From assembly GCA_028285495.1 (NCBI GenBank), contig JANQPB010000006.1:124001-188000 (forward strand): a stretch of DNA of 64,000 nucleotides. The letters run 5' to 3'. Position numbers and translations under genes: made by a program. The stretch is from Acidimicrobiales bacterium (lineage in GTDB: Bacteria > Actinomycetota > Acidimicrobiia > Acidimicrobiales > SZUA-35). Each line of letters begins with the position of its first letter. Within the stretch, counting starts at the first letter, position 1. Below are positions 8,357 through 16,951 of the stretch, one piece after another. Under the pieces are notes generated by a model that saw only the letters and a list, made by a program, of their open reading frames with translations, ran no database searches and was not told the origin of the DNA.

Positions 8357-11300
8357 TCAGTTTGCACCGGCCGGTTTGAGGTTCGGTTGAAGCTCGATTG
8401 GAAGATCGTCGGCCGCGAGCAGCGGGGCCACCAGGCTGGCGGGCACGGTCCCGCCGAGCAGGCGGACCGCGTCGAGGCCGTTCTCGAGCAACCGTTGCGC
8501 CTTGCGCCGCCGCCCGGCCCCGTGGGCCGCCACGGCCGCCCACAGCGTGGCCGGTCCATAGATGGCCGAGCCGTCGTGGCGGACGATCAGGCGATCGCCG
8601 GCCTCGACCAGTCGCTGGTGGACGAGCTCGGCGCCGACCCGGTGGGACACGGTGGTGGCGGCCACCCCGAGCAGCGCCAGCTCGGCCAGATCGAGGCGGT
8701 CGAGGCGGTCCGGCGAGGCCAGGCGGGCCAGGTGCTCGGCCGCCCGGTCCCGCTGACCGAGATGGGCCAGGCGGAACACCGCCTCGGCCGGTCCGACCCG
8801 GTCGCCGGCCAGCAGACCGACCGGGGCCCGCCCGAGGCCGGGGACCGAGGCCCCGGGGACGTCGTCGCCGGACAGGCCGCGGAGGCTGCGCAGGACCCGG
8901 CGCTGGCGACCGACGGGGAGCGGCTCGGGCAGGCCGACGGCCGCCAGCTCGGCCACGGCCTCGTCGAGCGTCCGCTCGGCCTGGTCGAGCTCGCCGACCC
9001 ACAGGAGGTGGCGAACGAGGAGGAACCGGGCCTCGGCCCGCTGCAACGCATCGCCGCCGACCTCGGCGGAACCGACCGCGTCCTCGACCCGACCGGTGGC
9101 GGCATCGAGACGTCCGCTGGCCAGCAGCGCCGGGTACCCGTACCGGGCCCACAGCAGATCGGAGGCCGGTCCGGGCGCGGCGGCGGCGTGCTGGTCAAGC
9201 AGGTCCTCGAGCTGGGCCGGGGTCAGCTCGGTGGCGAAGCGGGCCACGAGCGTGGCCACGGCGGGGGCGGACGAGGCGCCGTCGCCCTCTCGGCGGGCGG
9301 CGGTGATCAGCTTCGTCGCGTCGCGCAACGCAGCGGCCAGCCCGGCGGTTTCGGCCTCGGTCGCCAGCAGGTGGACGCAGCCGGCGAGGCGGGCCGGGCT
9401 GGTCGCCGGTAGTCGCTCGATGGCGCCCCGGACCTCGTCGAGCAGTTGGGGGTCGGTGGCCACGAAGTCGACCGGATCGCCCGGCCCGGCCGGGAGCGTC
9501 GGCTGGCCGATCAGATTGAGGATGCTGCGCTCCAGGCGGTCGAGCGGGCGGTGTCGCGGCTCGTCGCCGCCGACCCCACGCAGCGGGGTCGCCGGTGTCG
9601 ACCGCGACCACGTCTCCCGGTCGGGGGCGGCCCCGCCGGCCAGCTCGTCGATGGCGGCACGGAGGTTCCGCCTCGCGTTGTCGGCCCAGTCGACGGGGCG
9701 GTCCTCGACCCGGGCCCGCCAGCTCAGGTAGCCGAGGATGTCGGTGACGAGGTCGTCGCAGTCGTCCCTCTGCTGCCCGTCCCGCTGACCGGCACGCTTG
9801 AGCGCCTCCGCCGCGGTCAACCCGTTGCGGATCCGCCCGTCGAGCTCGGGGAACGGCACCGTGCGGGCGCCCCGATGGAGGACGTCGAGTGCGACCCGGG
9901 CCGCCAGCGCCCGGTCGCCCGGCTCCGGCGACCACGACAGGTGGTACGAGGCCTCGACCTCGTCGGTGTCGAGCAGGTGGCCACCGATCACCCGGTGACG
10001 GTGGCGGAGGCTGCCCGGCTCCAGGTCGCCGGCGAGCACCTCCTGGACGACCGGGTGGCGGAAGCGACAGGTCCCGAGCGACGGGTCGTCCTCGGCCAGG
10101 ACCCCGGCCCGCAGTGCGGCGGCGATCACCCGCTCGGTCGGCTCGGTGCCGCCGGGATGCAGCGGTGCCACGTCGTCGGCGGCGAAGGGACCACGGAACA
10201 GCGCTGCGCCCCGCAGCACGGTCAGGGCGAGGGGATGCACCTGTTCGACCCGGTCGACGACGAGCGCCCGCAATGCGGGCGAGACCGGGAAGCGGTCGTC
10301 CTCCATCGCCGCAACCAGCTCGATGGCGAAGCGGGGGTTGCCGCCGCTCCGCCGCCGGATCGCCGTGGTCTGCTGGGGGGTGAGGTCGTGCCCGCCGGCG
10401 GCCGCCAGCTCGCCGATCTCGGCCGCGTCGAGCGGCGCCAGGTCGATCCGGTGCAGGTCGGGGAGGCGGCCGAGGGCCCGGAGGGCGGAGGGAACCGGGC
10501 CGCTCTCGGCCTCGAGCCCGCGCCAGGTGGCGACGATCCCGACCGGTTCGTCGGTCATGGCCGACACGAGGTACTCCAGCATGGTGATCGAAGCCCGGTC
10601 GGCCCGGTCGAGGTCCTCGAGCACGAGCACGACCGGGGCGTGGCGGGCCGACCGGGCCACGAGCCCCGACACCGCCAGGATCGTGTCGGCCGCCGTCGCC
10701 GGCCTGGCATCCTCGGGACGGCCGAGGGCGGTCGCCACCGACAGGCCGAGACCGCCGATGGCGTCGAGGCCACGGGTCAGCTCGGCGACCGGCCGAGGGT
10801 CGCCATCGAGCAGGTCGAGCACGATCTGGGCCCACGGCCACAGCGGGGCCAGGCTCTCGGCCAGGGTGCGGGCTCGGGCGATGTGGAGTCCCTGCCCGCC
10901 GAGACGGTCGGTCAGCTCCCGAACCAGCGTCGTCTTGCCGCTGCCGGCATCGCCGACCACGGCAACGGCCCCCAGCCGCCCCCTTTCGAGCGCTCGGTCG
11001 ATCTCGGACAGCTGGCGCCTGGCCGCCCGCCGGCCGACCGGCCCGGCCGGCCGGGACCCGACAGGCGCAGCAGCGCCGGCCGAGCTCGCCGGCTCGTCCC
11101 GTCCCGCTCGGTTCGGAGCGGGCGGCCAGACGTCGAGCGACCGGTCGTGGTTGAGGATCCGCAGCTCCATCTGCTCGATGGCGGGACTCGGGTCGATCCC
11201 GAGCCCGTCACGCAGCCGCTCCCGCAGCCGCCGACCGAGCGCAAGCGCCTCCGACTGCCGCCCGGTGCGGTAGAGGGTCAGCATCCCCAGCTCGGTGAGA

Positions 11301-11923
11301 CGCTCCCGCAGCGGATCGGCGACGATGGCGGCCTCGATCTCGGTGGCCACGGCGTCGTGTCGGCCCTGGTTGAGCAGCGACTCGTACAGCAGCTCGACCG
11401 CGGTCTGGCGCAACGCCGTCAGGCGGACCCGGTGGGCCTCGAACACCTCCGAGGCGGGCAGCCCGGCGCAGGCCTCACCCCGCCACAAGCCGAGGGCCCG
11501 ACGGAGCACGACGACGGCCCCTTCGTCGTCGCGGTCGGCGGCCAGGACGCGTGCCTCGTCGAGCAGGCGCTGGAACCGGACCCAGTCGATCGCCGTCGGC
11601 TCGACCACCAGGCGGTAGCCGGGGGGCGAGCTGGCCAGGCAGCTGTCGGCGGCCCGCCGGCGACGGTTCGGCTCGAGGGCTCGCCGCAGGTTGGACACGT
11701 AGCTGCGGACGGTGACGTGGGGCCGGGCCGGCTCGCCGCCATCCCACACGCTGTCGATCAGCTGCTCCATCGACACGACCTGCCCGGGGGTGACCATCAG
11801 GCGGGCCAGGACGGCCATCTGCCGGGGCCCGCCGAGCGACACCTCGCTGCCGCCGGCCGAGACCCGCAGGGGGCCGAGGAGGCACAGATCGAGATCGGAC
11901 CGGGCGGCGGAGGTGGTCACCAT
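8357..11923 (-). CDS. AfsR/SARP-type transcriptional regulator with AAA ATPase and TPR-like region
   Basis: 1,188 residues from ATG 11923 ([21 protein letters not shown]); the track start at 12007 adds 28 residues with no family similarity. Order: winged helix (about 10-95), bacterial transcriptional activator domain (about 100-250, [34 protein letters not shown]), a linker, an AAA ATPase with Walker [12 protein letters not shown] (about 324) and Walker [13 protein letters not shown] (about 430), then a long helical repeat region. SARPs activate secondary-metabolite or stress genes by binding direct repeats near -35. No biosynthetic cluster is adjacent, so its target is unknown. AAGGA lies 11 nt before the ATG. 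Confidence 0.9.
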   Translation of the reverse strand: MVTTSAARSDLDLCLLGPLRVSAGGSEVSLGGPRQMAVLARLMVTPGQVVSMEQLIDSVWDGGEPARPHVTVRSYVSNLRRALEPNRRRRAADSCLASSPPGYRLVVEPTAIDWVRFQRLLDEARVLAADRDDEGAVVVLRRALGLWRGEACAGLPASEVFEAHRVRLTALRQTAVELLYESLLNQGRHDAVATEIEAAIVADPLRERLTELGMLTLYRTGRQSEALALGRRLRERLRDGLGIDPSPAIEQMELRILNHDRSLDVWPPAPNRAGRDEPASSAGAAAPVGSRPAGPVGRRAARRQLSEIDRALERGRLGAVAVVGDAGSGKTTLVRELTDRLGGQGLHIARARTLAESLAPLWPWAQIVLDLLDGDPRPVAELTRGLDAIGGLGLSVATALGRPEDARPATAADTILAVSGLVARSARHAPVVLVLEDLDRADRASITMLEYLVSAMTDEPVGIVATWRGLEAESGPVPSALRALGRLPDLHRIDLAPLDAAEIGELAAAGGHDLTPQQTTAIRRRSGGNPRFAIELVAAMEDDRFPVSPALRALVVDRVEQVHPLALTVLRGAALFRGPFAADDVAPLHPGGTEPTERVIAAALRAGVLAEDDPSLGTCRFRHPVVQEVLAGDLEPGSLRHRHRVIGGHLLDTDEVEASYHLSWSPEPGDRALAARVALDVLHRGARTVPFPELDGRIRNGLTAAEALKRAGQRDGQQRDDCDDLVTDILGYLSWRARVEDRPVDWADNARRNLRAAIDELAGGAAPDRETWSRSTPATPLRGVGGDEPRHRPLDRLERSILNLIGQPTLPAGPGDPVDFVATDPQLLDEVRGAIERLPATSPARLAGCVHLLATEAETAGLAAALRDATKLITAARREGDGASSAPAVATLVARFATELTPAQLEDLLDQHAAAAPGPASDLLWARYGYPALLASGRLDAATGRVEDAVGSAEVGGDALQRAEARFLLVRHLLWVGELDQAERTLDEAVAELAAVGLPEPLPVGRQRRVLRSLRGLSGDDVPGASVPGLGRAPVGLLAGDRVGPAEAVFRLAHLGQRDRAAEHLARLASPDRLDRLDLAELALLGVAATTVSHRVGAELVHQRLVEAGDRLIVRHDGSAIYGPATLWAAVAAHGAGRRRKAQRLLENGLDAVRLLGGTVPASLVAPLLAADDLPIELQPNLKPAGAN

Positions 11924-12174
11924 GGGTTGGGTCGTCCTTGACGGGTGTGAACACCGGACCCGGGACCCGAGGCCCCGGCGCAGGTGCGTGCGGCGGTACT
12001 GGTTCACCCACGTGATGCGCCCATCGACAATGTAGCCGCCGGGCCGGAGTCCTGCTCACGGACGGTGGCCCGACCGGTCGACCGGGTTGGTGGCCGAGCG
12101 CTCCGACGCAGGATGGTGCGGCCGGGCGGCCGGCACTACCCTCCGGGCACCGACGCGACGGGAGGACACCATCG
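11924..12174. promoter_or_regulatory. Divergent promoter region, SARP regulator / M20 peptidase
   Basis: 251 bp between divergent genes. On the plus strand TACCCT (12137-12142) is a candidate -10, followed by a leader with GGGAGG 9 nt before the peptidase ATG. On the minus strand TACATT (12034-12029) is a candidate -10 for the regulator, giving a leader of about 100 nt. No convincing -35 boxes or repeats were seen. Confidence 0.35.
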
Positions 12175-13527
12175 ATGGCCGACGACCACGTTGACGGGCT
12201 GACGGCGCAGACGGTCGAGCTGCTGCAGACCATGATCCGCAACCGGTGCGTCAACGACGGCACGCCGACGTCGGGCGAGGAGGTCCGCAACGCCGACGCC
12301 CTCACCGGGTACCTCGAGGGGGCCGGGCTCGAGGTCGAGCGGTTCGAGCCGACCCCTGGCCGGGTGTCGGTCGTCTCCCGCCTGGCGGGGCGCGACCCGG
12401 GGGCGCCGAGCCTGTGCCTGATGGGCCACACCGACGTCGTGCCCGTCAACCCGGACGGCTGGTCCCGCGACCCGTTCGGGGGTGAGCTCGTCGACGGCGA
12501 GGTCTGGGGGCGAGGTGCCGTCGACATGCTGAACATCACGTCGTCGATGGCGGTCGCCTTCCGGCACCTGGCCGAGACCGGCTTCCGGCCGGCGGGTGAC
12601 CTCATCTACTTCGGCGTCGCCGACGAGGAGGCGGGCTCGGCTCACGGCGCCCAGTGGTTCGCCGACAACGAGCCCGATGTCATCCGGGCCGACTACTGCC
12701 TGACCGAGAACGGTGGCCTGCACGGCGGCTCGTCCGACCGACCGGCCGTCGGCGTCAACATCGGCGAGAAGGGTGTCGCGTGGCGCCGGCTGCGGGTGAA
12801 GGGCCGGCCGGGACACGGATCGATGCCGTTCCGCTCCGACAATGCGCTCGTGCTGGCCGCGGCGGTGGTCGATCGCCTCGCCAACTATCGCCCGCCGGCC
12901 CGCTTCACCGAGCTGTGGACCGAACGGGTCGAGGCCCTCGGGCTCGACGACGAGACCAAGGCGACCATGCTCGACGCCGACCGGCTCGACGAGTTCCTGG
13001 CCACGATGCCGAACCGGGGCTCGGCCGCCTACCTCTATTCCTGCACCCACACCACGTTCTCGCCCAACCTGCTCGACGGCGGCGACATGAAGGCCAACGT
13101 GATCCCCGACGCCGTCGAGCTGCAGGTCGACATCCGGACCCTGCCGGGCGAGGACGGCGACGCCGTGGCCGCCCACCTCGACGCCGCCCTCGGCGACCTG
13201 ACCGACAAGGTCGAGGTCGAGATCATCATGAACGACCCGGCCTCGATCAGCCGGACCGACAACCCGCTCTGGGAGAGCCTGCAGCGGGCGGTCAACCGCC
13301 CGTTCCCCTCGGCCAGGCTGAGCCCCCAGATGACCGTCGGGTTCACCGACGCCCGGGTCTACCGGCAGATGGGGTCGATCGCCTACGGCGCCGGCCTGTT
13401 CAGCCCCGACCTCGACGCCGGCGACTTCTCGTCGAGGTTCCACGGCAACGACGAGCGGATCGACGTCGAATCGCTCCGGCTGACCACCCAGCTCTGGCTC
13501 GATGTGGCCACCGATCTGTTGCGTTGA
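12175..13527 (+). CDS. M20-family metallopeptidase (ArgE/DapE type)
   Basis: 450 residues. Di-zinc site residues are visible in order: GHTDVVPV (about 83), GRGAVDM, DEEAGS with the general-base Glu (about 150), ENGG, and a C-terminal FHGNDERI His. The dimerisation lid domain begins at GEKGVAWRRLRVKGRPGHGS. Cytoplasmic hydrolase of an N-acyl amino acid or peptide; the exact substrate is not predictable (members include ArgE, DapE and carnosinase-like enzymes). ATG start with GGGAGG nine nucleotides upstream. The stop overlaps an ATG for the next small protein frame (TGATG). Confidence 0.9.
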   Translation: MADDHVDGLTAQTVELLQTMIRNRCVNDGTPTSGEEVRNADALTGYLEGAGLEVERFEPTPGRVSVVSRLAGRDPGAPSLCLMGHTDVVPVNPDGWSRDPFGGELVDGEVWGRGAVDMLNITSSMAVAFRHLAETGFRPAGDLIYFGVADEEAGSAHGAQWFADNEPDVIRADYCLTENGGLHGGSSDRPAVGVNIGEKGVAWRRLRVKGRPGHGSMPFRSDNALVLAAAVVDRLANYRPPARFTELWTERVEALGLDDETKATMLDADRLDEFLATMPNRGSAAYLYSCTHTTFSPNLLDGGDMKANVIPDAVELQVDIRTLPGEDGDAVAAHLDAALGDLTDKVEVEIIMNDPASISRTDNPLWESLQRAVNRPFPSARLSPQMTVGFTDARVYRQMGSIAYGAGLFSPDLDAGDFSSRFHGNDERIDVESLRLTTQLWLDVATDLLR

Positions 13528-13539
13528 TGGCGGGAATAG

Positions 13540-13607
13540 CCGCAACCGAGCGACGGTTCAGGGGCCCGATGAGCAAAAGAACGAAGATCTCCGCAACCGA
13601 GCGACGG
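13540..13607 (+). repeat. 17-bp direct repeat around a small gene start
   Basis: CCGCAACCGAGCGACGG occurs at 13540-13556 and 13591-13607, 51 bp apart and in the same reading frame, so both copies encode ATERR. It looks like a local duplication of the N-terminal coding region of the small membrane protein. Confidence 0.7.
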
Positions 13608-13748
13608 CGCCACGACCGCTCGGCCACCCTGCAGTGGGTCGGCATCGGCCTGGTCGTGGCCCTCGGCCTGGCCGCAGCACTGTTGCTCACCGACGGCAGC
13701 GGCGGCACCCACGTCAACGCCCCGGCGGTCGAGGGCGTCGCCGCCTAG
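13569..13748 (+). CDS. Small single-pass membrane protein
   Basis: 59 residues (MSKRTKISATERRRHDRS...), hidden in the track as the tail of the 12654-13748 ORF. A basic N-terminus is followed by one membrane helix, WVGIGLVVALGLAAALLL, and a short outside tail. The start is uncertain: ATG 13569 has AGGGG close upstream, while in-frame ATG 13527 overlaps the peptidase stop (TGATG) and would add 14 residues containing a duplicated ATERR. Function not recognised; coupling to the peptidase is possible. Confidence 0.6.
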   Translation: MSKRTKISATERRRHDRSATLQWVGIGLVVALGLAAALLLTDGSGGTHVNAPAVEGVAA

Positions 13749-13862
13749 GCACCCGCCCGCCGCGCCGCCCGGTCGCAAGGTGGTATCCCCGGGCGGGTAG
13801 GATTCCGGTTGTCGACGAGAGGGCGCGTGCGGGTTGCGCCGACGATCGGCGGTGGAGGTGAC

Positions 13863-14477
13863 GTGCCCAGACGGAGTCATCCGGCCAGACAAGCGAGACG
13901 GGCTGCCGCCGCCATCGGCGCCGGCGGCTTCGTGGTCGCCACGGTCGCCGTGGCCGAAGGCTCGACCGAGGTCATCGCCCTCGACCTGACCACCGACGGC
14001 GTCCCCTTCGCCGGGTCGGCGCAGCTGGCGATGAACGGCTCGGCCCTCGCCGGTCAGGCCGCCTCGACCGCCGGAGCGGCACCGGCCGCTTCCGACGACC
14101 GGGCGCTCGGCGATCCCGCTGACGCCGCCGGCCAGGGTGGGGGAGCGACGCCCGGCGCCGCCACCGCCACGTCGGCGGCCGCCGGCATCGAGTCGTCGAC
14201 CACGGCCGCCGCCCCGTCGTCCTCGACGACCGTGGCATCGACGGCGACCTCGGCCACCGACGCACCGACGACGGCGGCACCGACCACCGCTCCGCCGACC
14301 ACGGCCCCACCGGCCAGCGAAACGGCCCCATCGAGCACCGCAGCCCCATCGAGCACCGCAGCCCCGTCGACCACGGCGCCGGCGGCGACCCCGTCGACCA
14401 CGGTCACCACCGTGCCCCCGACCAGCGAGACGACCACCACCACGAGGCCACCCGACACGACCAGCCGCGGGAGCTAG
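13863..14477 (+). CDS. Exported or membrane-anchored Ser/Thr/Ala/Pro-rich protein
   Basis: 204 residues from GTG 13863, chosen over the track start 13809 because GGAGGTGAC directly precedes it. A basic segment (RRSHPARQARRA) and one hydrophobic helix (AIGAGGFVVATVAVAEG) form a signal anchor. About 40 ordinary residues follow (STEVIALDLTTDGVPFAGSAQ), then about 130 residues of Thr/Ser/Ala/Pro repeats such as TTAAPTTAPPTTAPP, typical of a cell-wall-spanning or glycosylated stalk. The stop lies 2 bp before apbE, which suggests a joint exported redox role. No FMN-binding domain or flavinylation motif is visible. Confidence 0.75.
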   Translation: MPRRSHPARQARRAAAAIGAGGFVVATVAVAEGSTEVIALDLTTDGVPFAGSAQLAMNGSALAGQAASTAGAAPAASDDRALGDPADAAGQGGGATPGAATATSAAAGIESSTTAAAPSSSTTVASTATSATDAPTTAAPTTAPPTTAPPASETAPSSTAAPSSTAAPSTTAPAATPSTTVTTVPPTSETTTTTRPPDTTSRGS

Positions 14478-14479
14478 CG

Positions 14480-15433
14480 GTGGCCGACCACGTCGCCCGA
14501 TTCCGGGTCATGGGCTCGGAGGCCCACGTCGCCATCGTCGGCGGTCGAGCCGGCCTGCTCGACCGGGCCCTGGCCCGGCTCGACGAGCTCGAGCGCCGCT
14601 GGAGCCGCTTCCTGCCGGACTCGGAGATCTCGCAGCTCAACCGATCCGCCGGCCGACCGATCGTCGTCGATCGCACGACCTACGGCGTGGTGGCGGCGGC
14701 CGTCGAGGCCTGGCGCTGGAGCGGCGGTCGCTACGACCCGACGGTCGGCGGCACCATGGCCAGGGCCGGCTACGACCGTTCCTTCGACGAGCTCGACGCC
14801 CGCAGCTCCGCCGGCCCCGTCGACCACGTCGCCTGCCCGACGCCGATCGAGATCGACCTCGACCCCTATCCCGGCTCGATCGCCGTCCCGGACGGCATCG
14901 AGCTCGACCTCGGGGGCATCGGCAAGGGGGCGGCGGCCGACCTCGTCGCCGACGAGCTGCTGGCGGGTGGCGCCGACGGCTGCTGCGTCAACATCGGCGG
15001 CGACCTCCGCGTCGCCGGCTCCCCGCCCCGACCGAGCGGGTGGCTGGTCGAGATCGAGCCTGGTCCCGGCATCGAGCCTCGGATGATCGGCGTCGCCGAG
15101 GGGGCGGTCTGCACCTCGACCAGGAGCCGTCGGGCCTGGGTCGGATCGCTCGGCCCCGAGCACCACCTGCGCGATCCGGCCACCGGGCGGCCGCTGTCGA
15201 CGGGCCTGACGACGGTGAGCGTCGTCGGAGCCAGGGCGCTCCAGAGCGAGGTCCTCACCAAGTGCGCGTTCGCCGCCGGGGCCGACGAGGCGGGCCGGAT
15301 CATCGCCGGCGCCGACGCCACCGGGCTGCTGGTGACCGACGAGGGCCGGGTGGTCGAGCTCGACGGCCTCGCACCGTTCCGGGCCGCAGCCGCGCTCGAG
15401 CCGATCCCCGCTGCGGTCGGTCGAACCGCCTGA
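14480..15433 (+). CDS. apbE: ApbE-family FAD:protein FMN transferase
   Basis: 317 residues. The conserved core is present: FRVMGSEAHVAI at the N-terminus, LDELERRWSRFLPDSEISQLNR, LDLGGIGKGAAADLVADEL (about 143-161), VNIGGDLRVAG and HHLRDPATGRPL. ApbE enzymes attach FMN to a Thr/Ser of partner proteins outside the cytoplasmic membrane, with magnesium. This copy has no evident signal peptide or lipobox. GTG start with GGGAG upstream, 2 bp after the Ser/Thr-rich gene; its stop overlaps the next start (TGATG). The context implies flavin transfer to a respiratory or exported electron carrier, but no obvious acceptor domain is encoded next to it. Confidence 0.9.
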   Translation: MADHVARFRVMGSEAHVAIVGGRAGLLDRALARLDELERRWSRFLPDSEISQLNRSAGRPIVVDRTTYGVVAAAVEAWRWSGGRYDPTVGGTMARAGYDRSFDELDARSSAGPVDHVACPTPIEIDLDPYPGSIAVPDGIELDLGGIGKGAAADLVADELLAGGADGCCVNIGGDLRVAGSPPRPSGWLVEIEPGPGIEPRMIGVAEGAVCTSTRSRRAWVGSLGPEHHLRDPATGRPLSTGLTTVSVVGARALQSEVLTKCAFAAGADEAGRIIAGADATGLLVTDEGRVVELDGLAPFRAAAALEPIPAAVGRTA

Positions 15434-16146
15434 TGGCCGACCAGATCTTCTGGTACATCTCCCGCTCGGCCGGGCTGGTGTCGTGGCTGGCGGCCGCCGG
15501 GTCGATCCTGGTCGGCACGCTGATCCCGTCCCGCATCCTGGGGCGCCGGCCGACGATCCCGTGGCTGACCGACCTGCATCGAATGCTGGGCGCGCTCGCC
15601 TCGGTGTTCCTGCTGATCCATCTCGCCGCCCTGTGGTTCGACCACTTCGTGCAGCTCCGCTTCGACGACCTCCTGATCCCCTGGGTGGCCGACATCCCTG
15701 GGCTCAGCCGCACGTCGATCGCCCTCGGCGTCCTGGCGGCCTGGATGATGGCCGCCGTCGAGCTCACCAGCCTGATCCGGGACCGCATCCCGCCCGACTG
15801 GTGGCGCACGATCCATCTCAGCGCCTACGCCAGCCTGGTCCTCGGCACGGCCCACGCGTTCCTGGCCGGTTCCGACATCACCAACCCGATCGTCGCCGCC
15901 CTCGGCACGTCCGCCATCACGGCGGTGCTGCTCGCCCTGGTGGTCCGCATCCGGCGCCGCCAGCGGGCGAAGCGCCGGCGCGACGAGCCGCCACCGACCA
16001 CTCGCCCCGAGCCTCCGATCGTCACCACGAGCCCCGTCATCGGCGACCACGGCGGGCTGCTCAATCCCAGGCCAAGCGAAACCACGCCCGGGCCGTCTCC
16101 CCGGCCGCCAGCGTCGGGGCACCACCCGCCGCCGACCCGCGGTTGA
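15433..16146 (+). CDS. Ferric-reductase-like haem membrane protein
   Basis: 237 residues with about five or six membrane helices (WYISRSAGLVSWLAAAGSILVG at the start, AITAVLLALVV at the end). Two His pairs spaced like bis-haem ligands are visible: HRMLGALASVFLLIH and HLSAYASLVLGTAH. This is the ferric reductase-like transmembrane domain also found in MsrQ/YedZ. The tail after RRRQRAKRRRDE is Pro-rich, cytoplasmic and probably disordered. It overlaps apbE (TGATG), so the pair probably works together in transmembrane electron transfer. Its last 86 bp overlap the converging aldose epimerase gene. Confidence 0.85.
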   Translation: MADQIFWYISRSAGLVSWLAAAGSILVGTLIPSRILGRRPTIPWLTDLHRMLGALASVFLLIHLAALWFDHFVQLRFDDLLIPWVADIPGLSRTSIALGVLAAWMMAAVELTSLIRDRIPPDWWRTIHLSAYASLVLGTAHAFLAGSDITNPIVAALGTSAITAVLLALVVRIRRRQRAKRRRDEPPPTTRPEPPIVTTSPVIGDHGGLLNPRPSETTPGPSPRPPASGHHPPPTRG

Positions 16147-16894
16147 AGGCATCCGGCGCGACCGTCTGGGGCTCGACGCAGAGCGCGTGACCGGGCCGGT
16201 CGAAGACGACCCAGTGGTCACACGACGAGGTGAGCGTCAGCCCGATCAGCCCGGGCCAGCGCAGGGTCGGGCCGTCCTCGACGCCGGTGAAGCAGTTGTC
16301 CCACGGCCGCGGCGACGGCTCGACCAGGCGACCGGTCGGGATCGCCCGGCGATCGAGCTCGTACATCGACCGGGCCAGGAACGTCAGCTCGGCCTCGACG
16401 GTCGATCCGTCCGCTCGCCCGAGGTGACGGTTGAACCACGGGTGCCAGCCGAGCATCACCGGCATGTCGACCTCGGCGGTGACCGCCAGCTCGATGGTCA
16501 GGGCCTCGTCGGTCAGCTCGAAGCGCTGCACGGCCCGGCCCCCGAACGGCCACGGCGCCGGCAGGTCGAGGGCGATCGTGGTGCCCCGGGCCCGGTCGCC
16601 GAGCCCGGCGGCCCCGCCGTCGACGACCGTCCACGGTGCGGTGAAACCGACGCCGTGGATCGCATGGGGCGGCATGTTCAGCGGTAGCTGATGGGTCGAG
16701 CCCGCGAAGTCGAAGCGGCCGTCGGCGATCCGGCCCGCCCACGGCACCATGGGGTAGGAACCCCATTGCACCGACACCGACGGGGCGGTAAACAGCAGTG
16801 GGAGGCCTTCGACGATCAGGGCTGACAACCGGCCTCCCGCCGTGGCGTCGACGCGCACCGACGCCGGGCCGGACTCGAGCGACAGTTGCGACAC
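16061..16894 (-). CDS. Aldose 1-epimerase (mutarotase) family protein
   Basis: 277 residues from GTG 16894, preferred over the track GTG 16921 because GGAGG sits 5 nt before it and the family usually begins near this point (VSQLSLESGPASVRVDATAGGRL). Motifs: GSYPMVPWAGRIADGRF, the catalytic His in HAIHGVGF, GWHPWFNR, and the C-terminal CVEPQT whose Glu is the family general base. Likely interconverts anomers of a hexose or hexose phosphate in the cytoplasm. Only 57 bp separate it from the divergent DUF4153-type gene. The 3' end overlaps the haem protein gene. Confidence 0.88.
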   Translation of the reverse strand: MSQLSLESGPASVRVDATAGGRLSALIVEGLPLLFTAPSVSVQWGSYPMVPWAGRIADGRFDFAGSTHQLPLNMPPHAIHGVGFTAPWTVVDGGAAGLGDRARGTTIALDLPAPWPFGGRAVQRFELTDEALTIELAVTAEVDMPVMLGWHPWFNRHLGRADGSTVEAELTFLARSMYELDRRAIPTGRLVEPSPRPWDNCFTGVEDGPTLRWPGLIGLTLTSSCDHWVVFDRPGHALCVEPQTVAPDAFNRGSAAGGAPTLAAGETARAWFRLAWD

Positions 16895-16951
16895 CTCGAC
16901 CTCCGAATGACCGACGAGCACCTGCGACCCTACCGTGCCGGGAGATCAGCG

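Noticed and set aside
7422-9152. 576-residue ORF as one protein
   Set aside because: Its first half is antisense-like Arg/Pro/Gly-rich sequence within the SARP gene; the DsbA fold begins at 8168.
9446-11941. 831-residue plus-strand ORF
   Set aside because: Antisense shadow of the SARP regulator, with repetitive low-complexity sequence and no family motif.
12136-13545. 469-residue minus-strand ORF
   Set aside because: Antisense of the M20 peptidase gene, no motifs.
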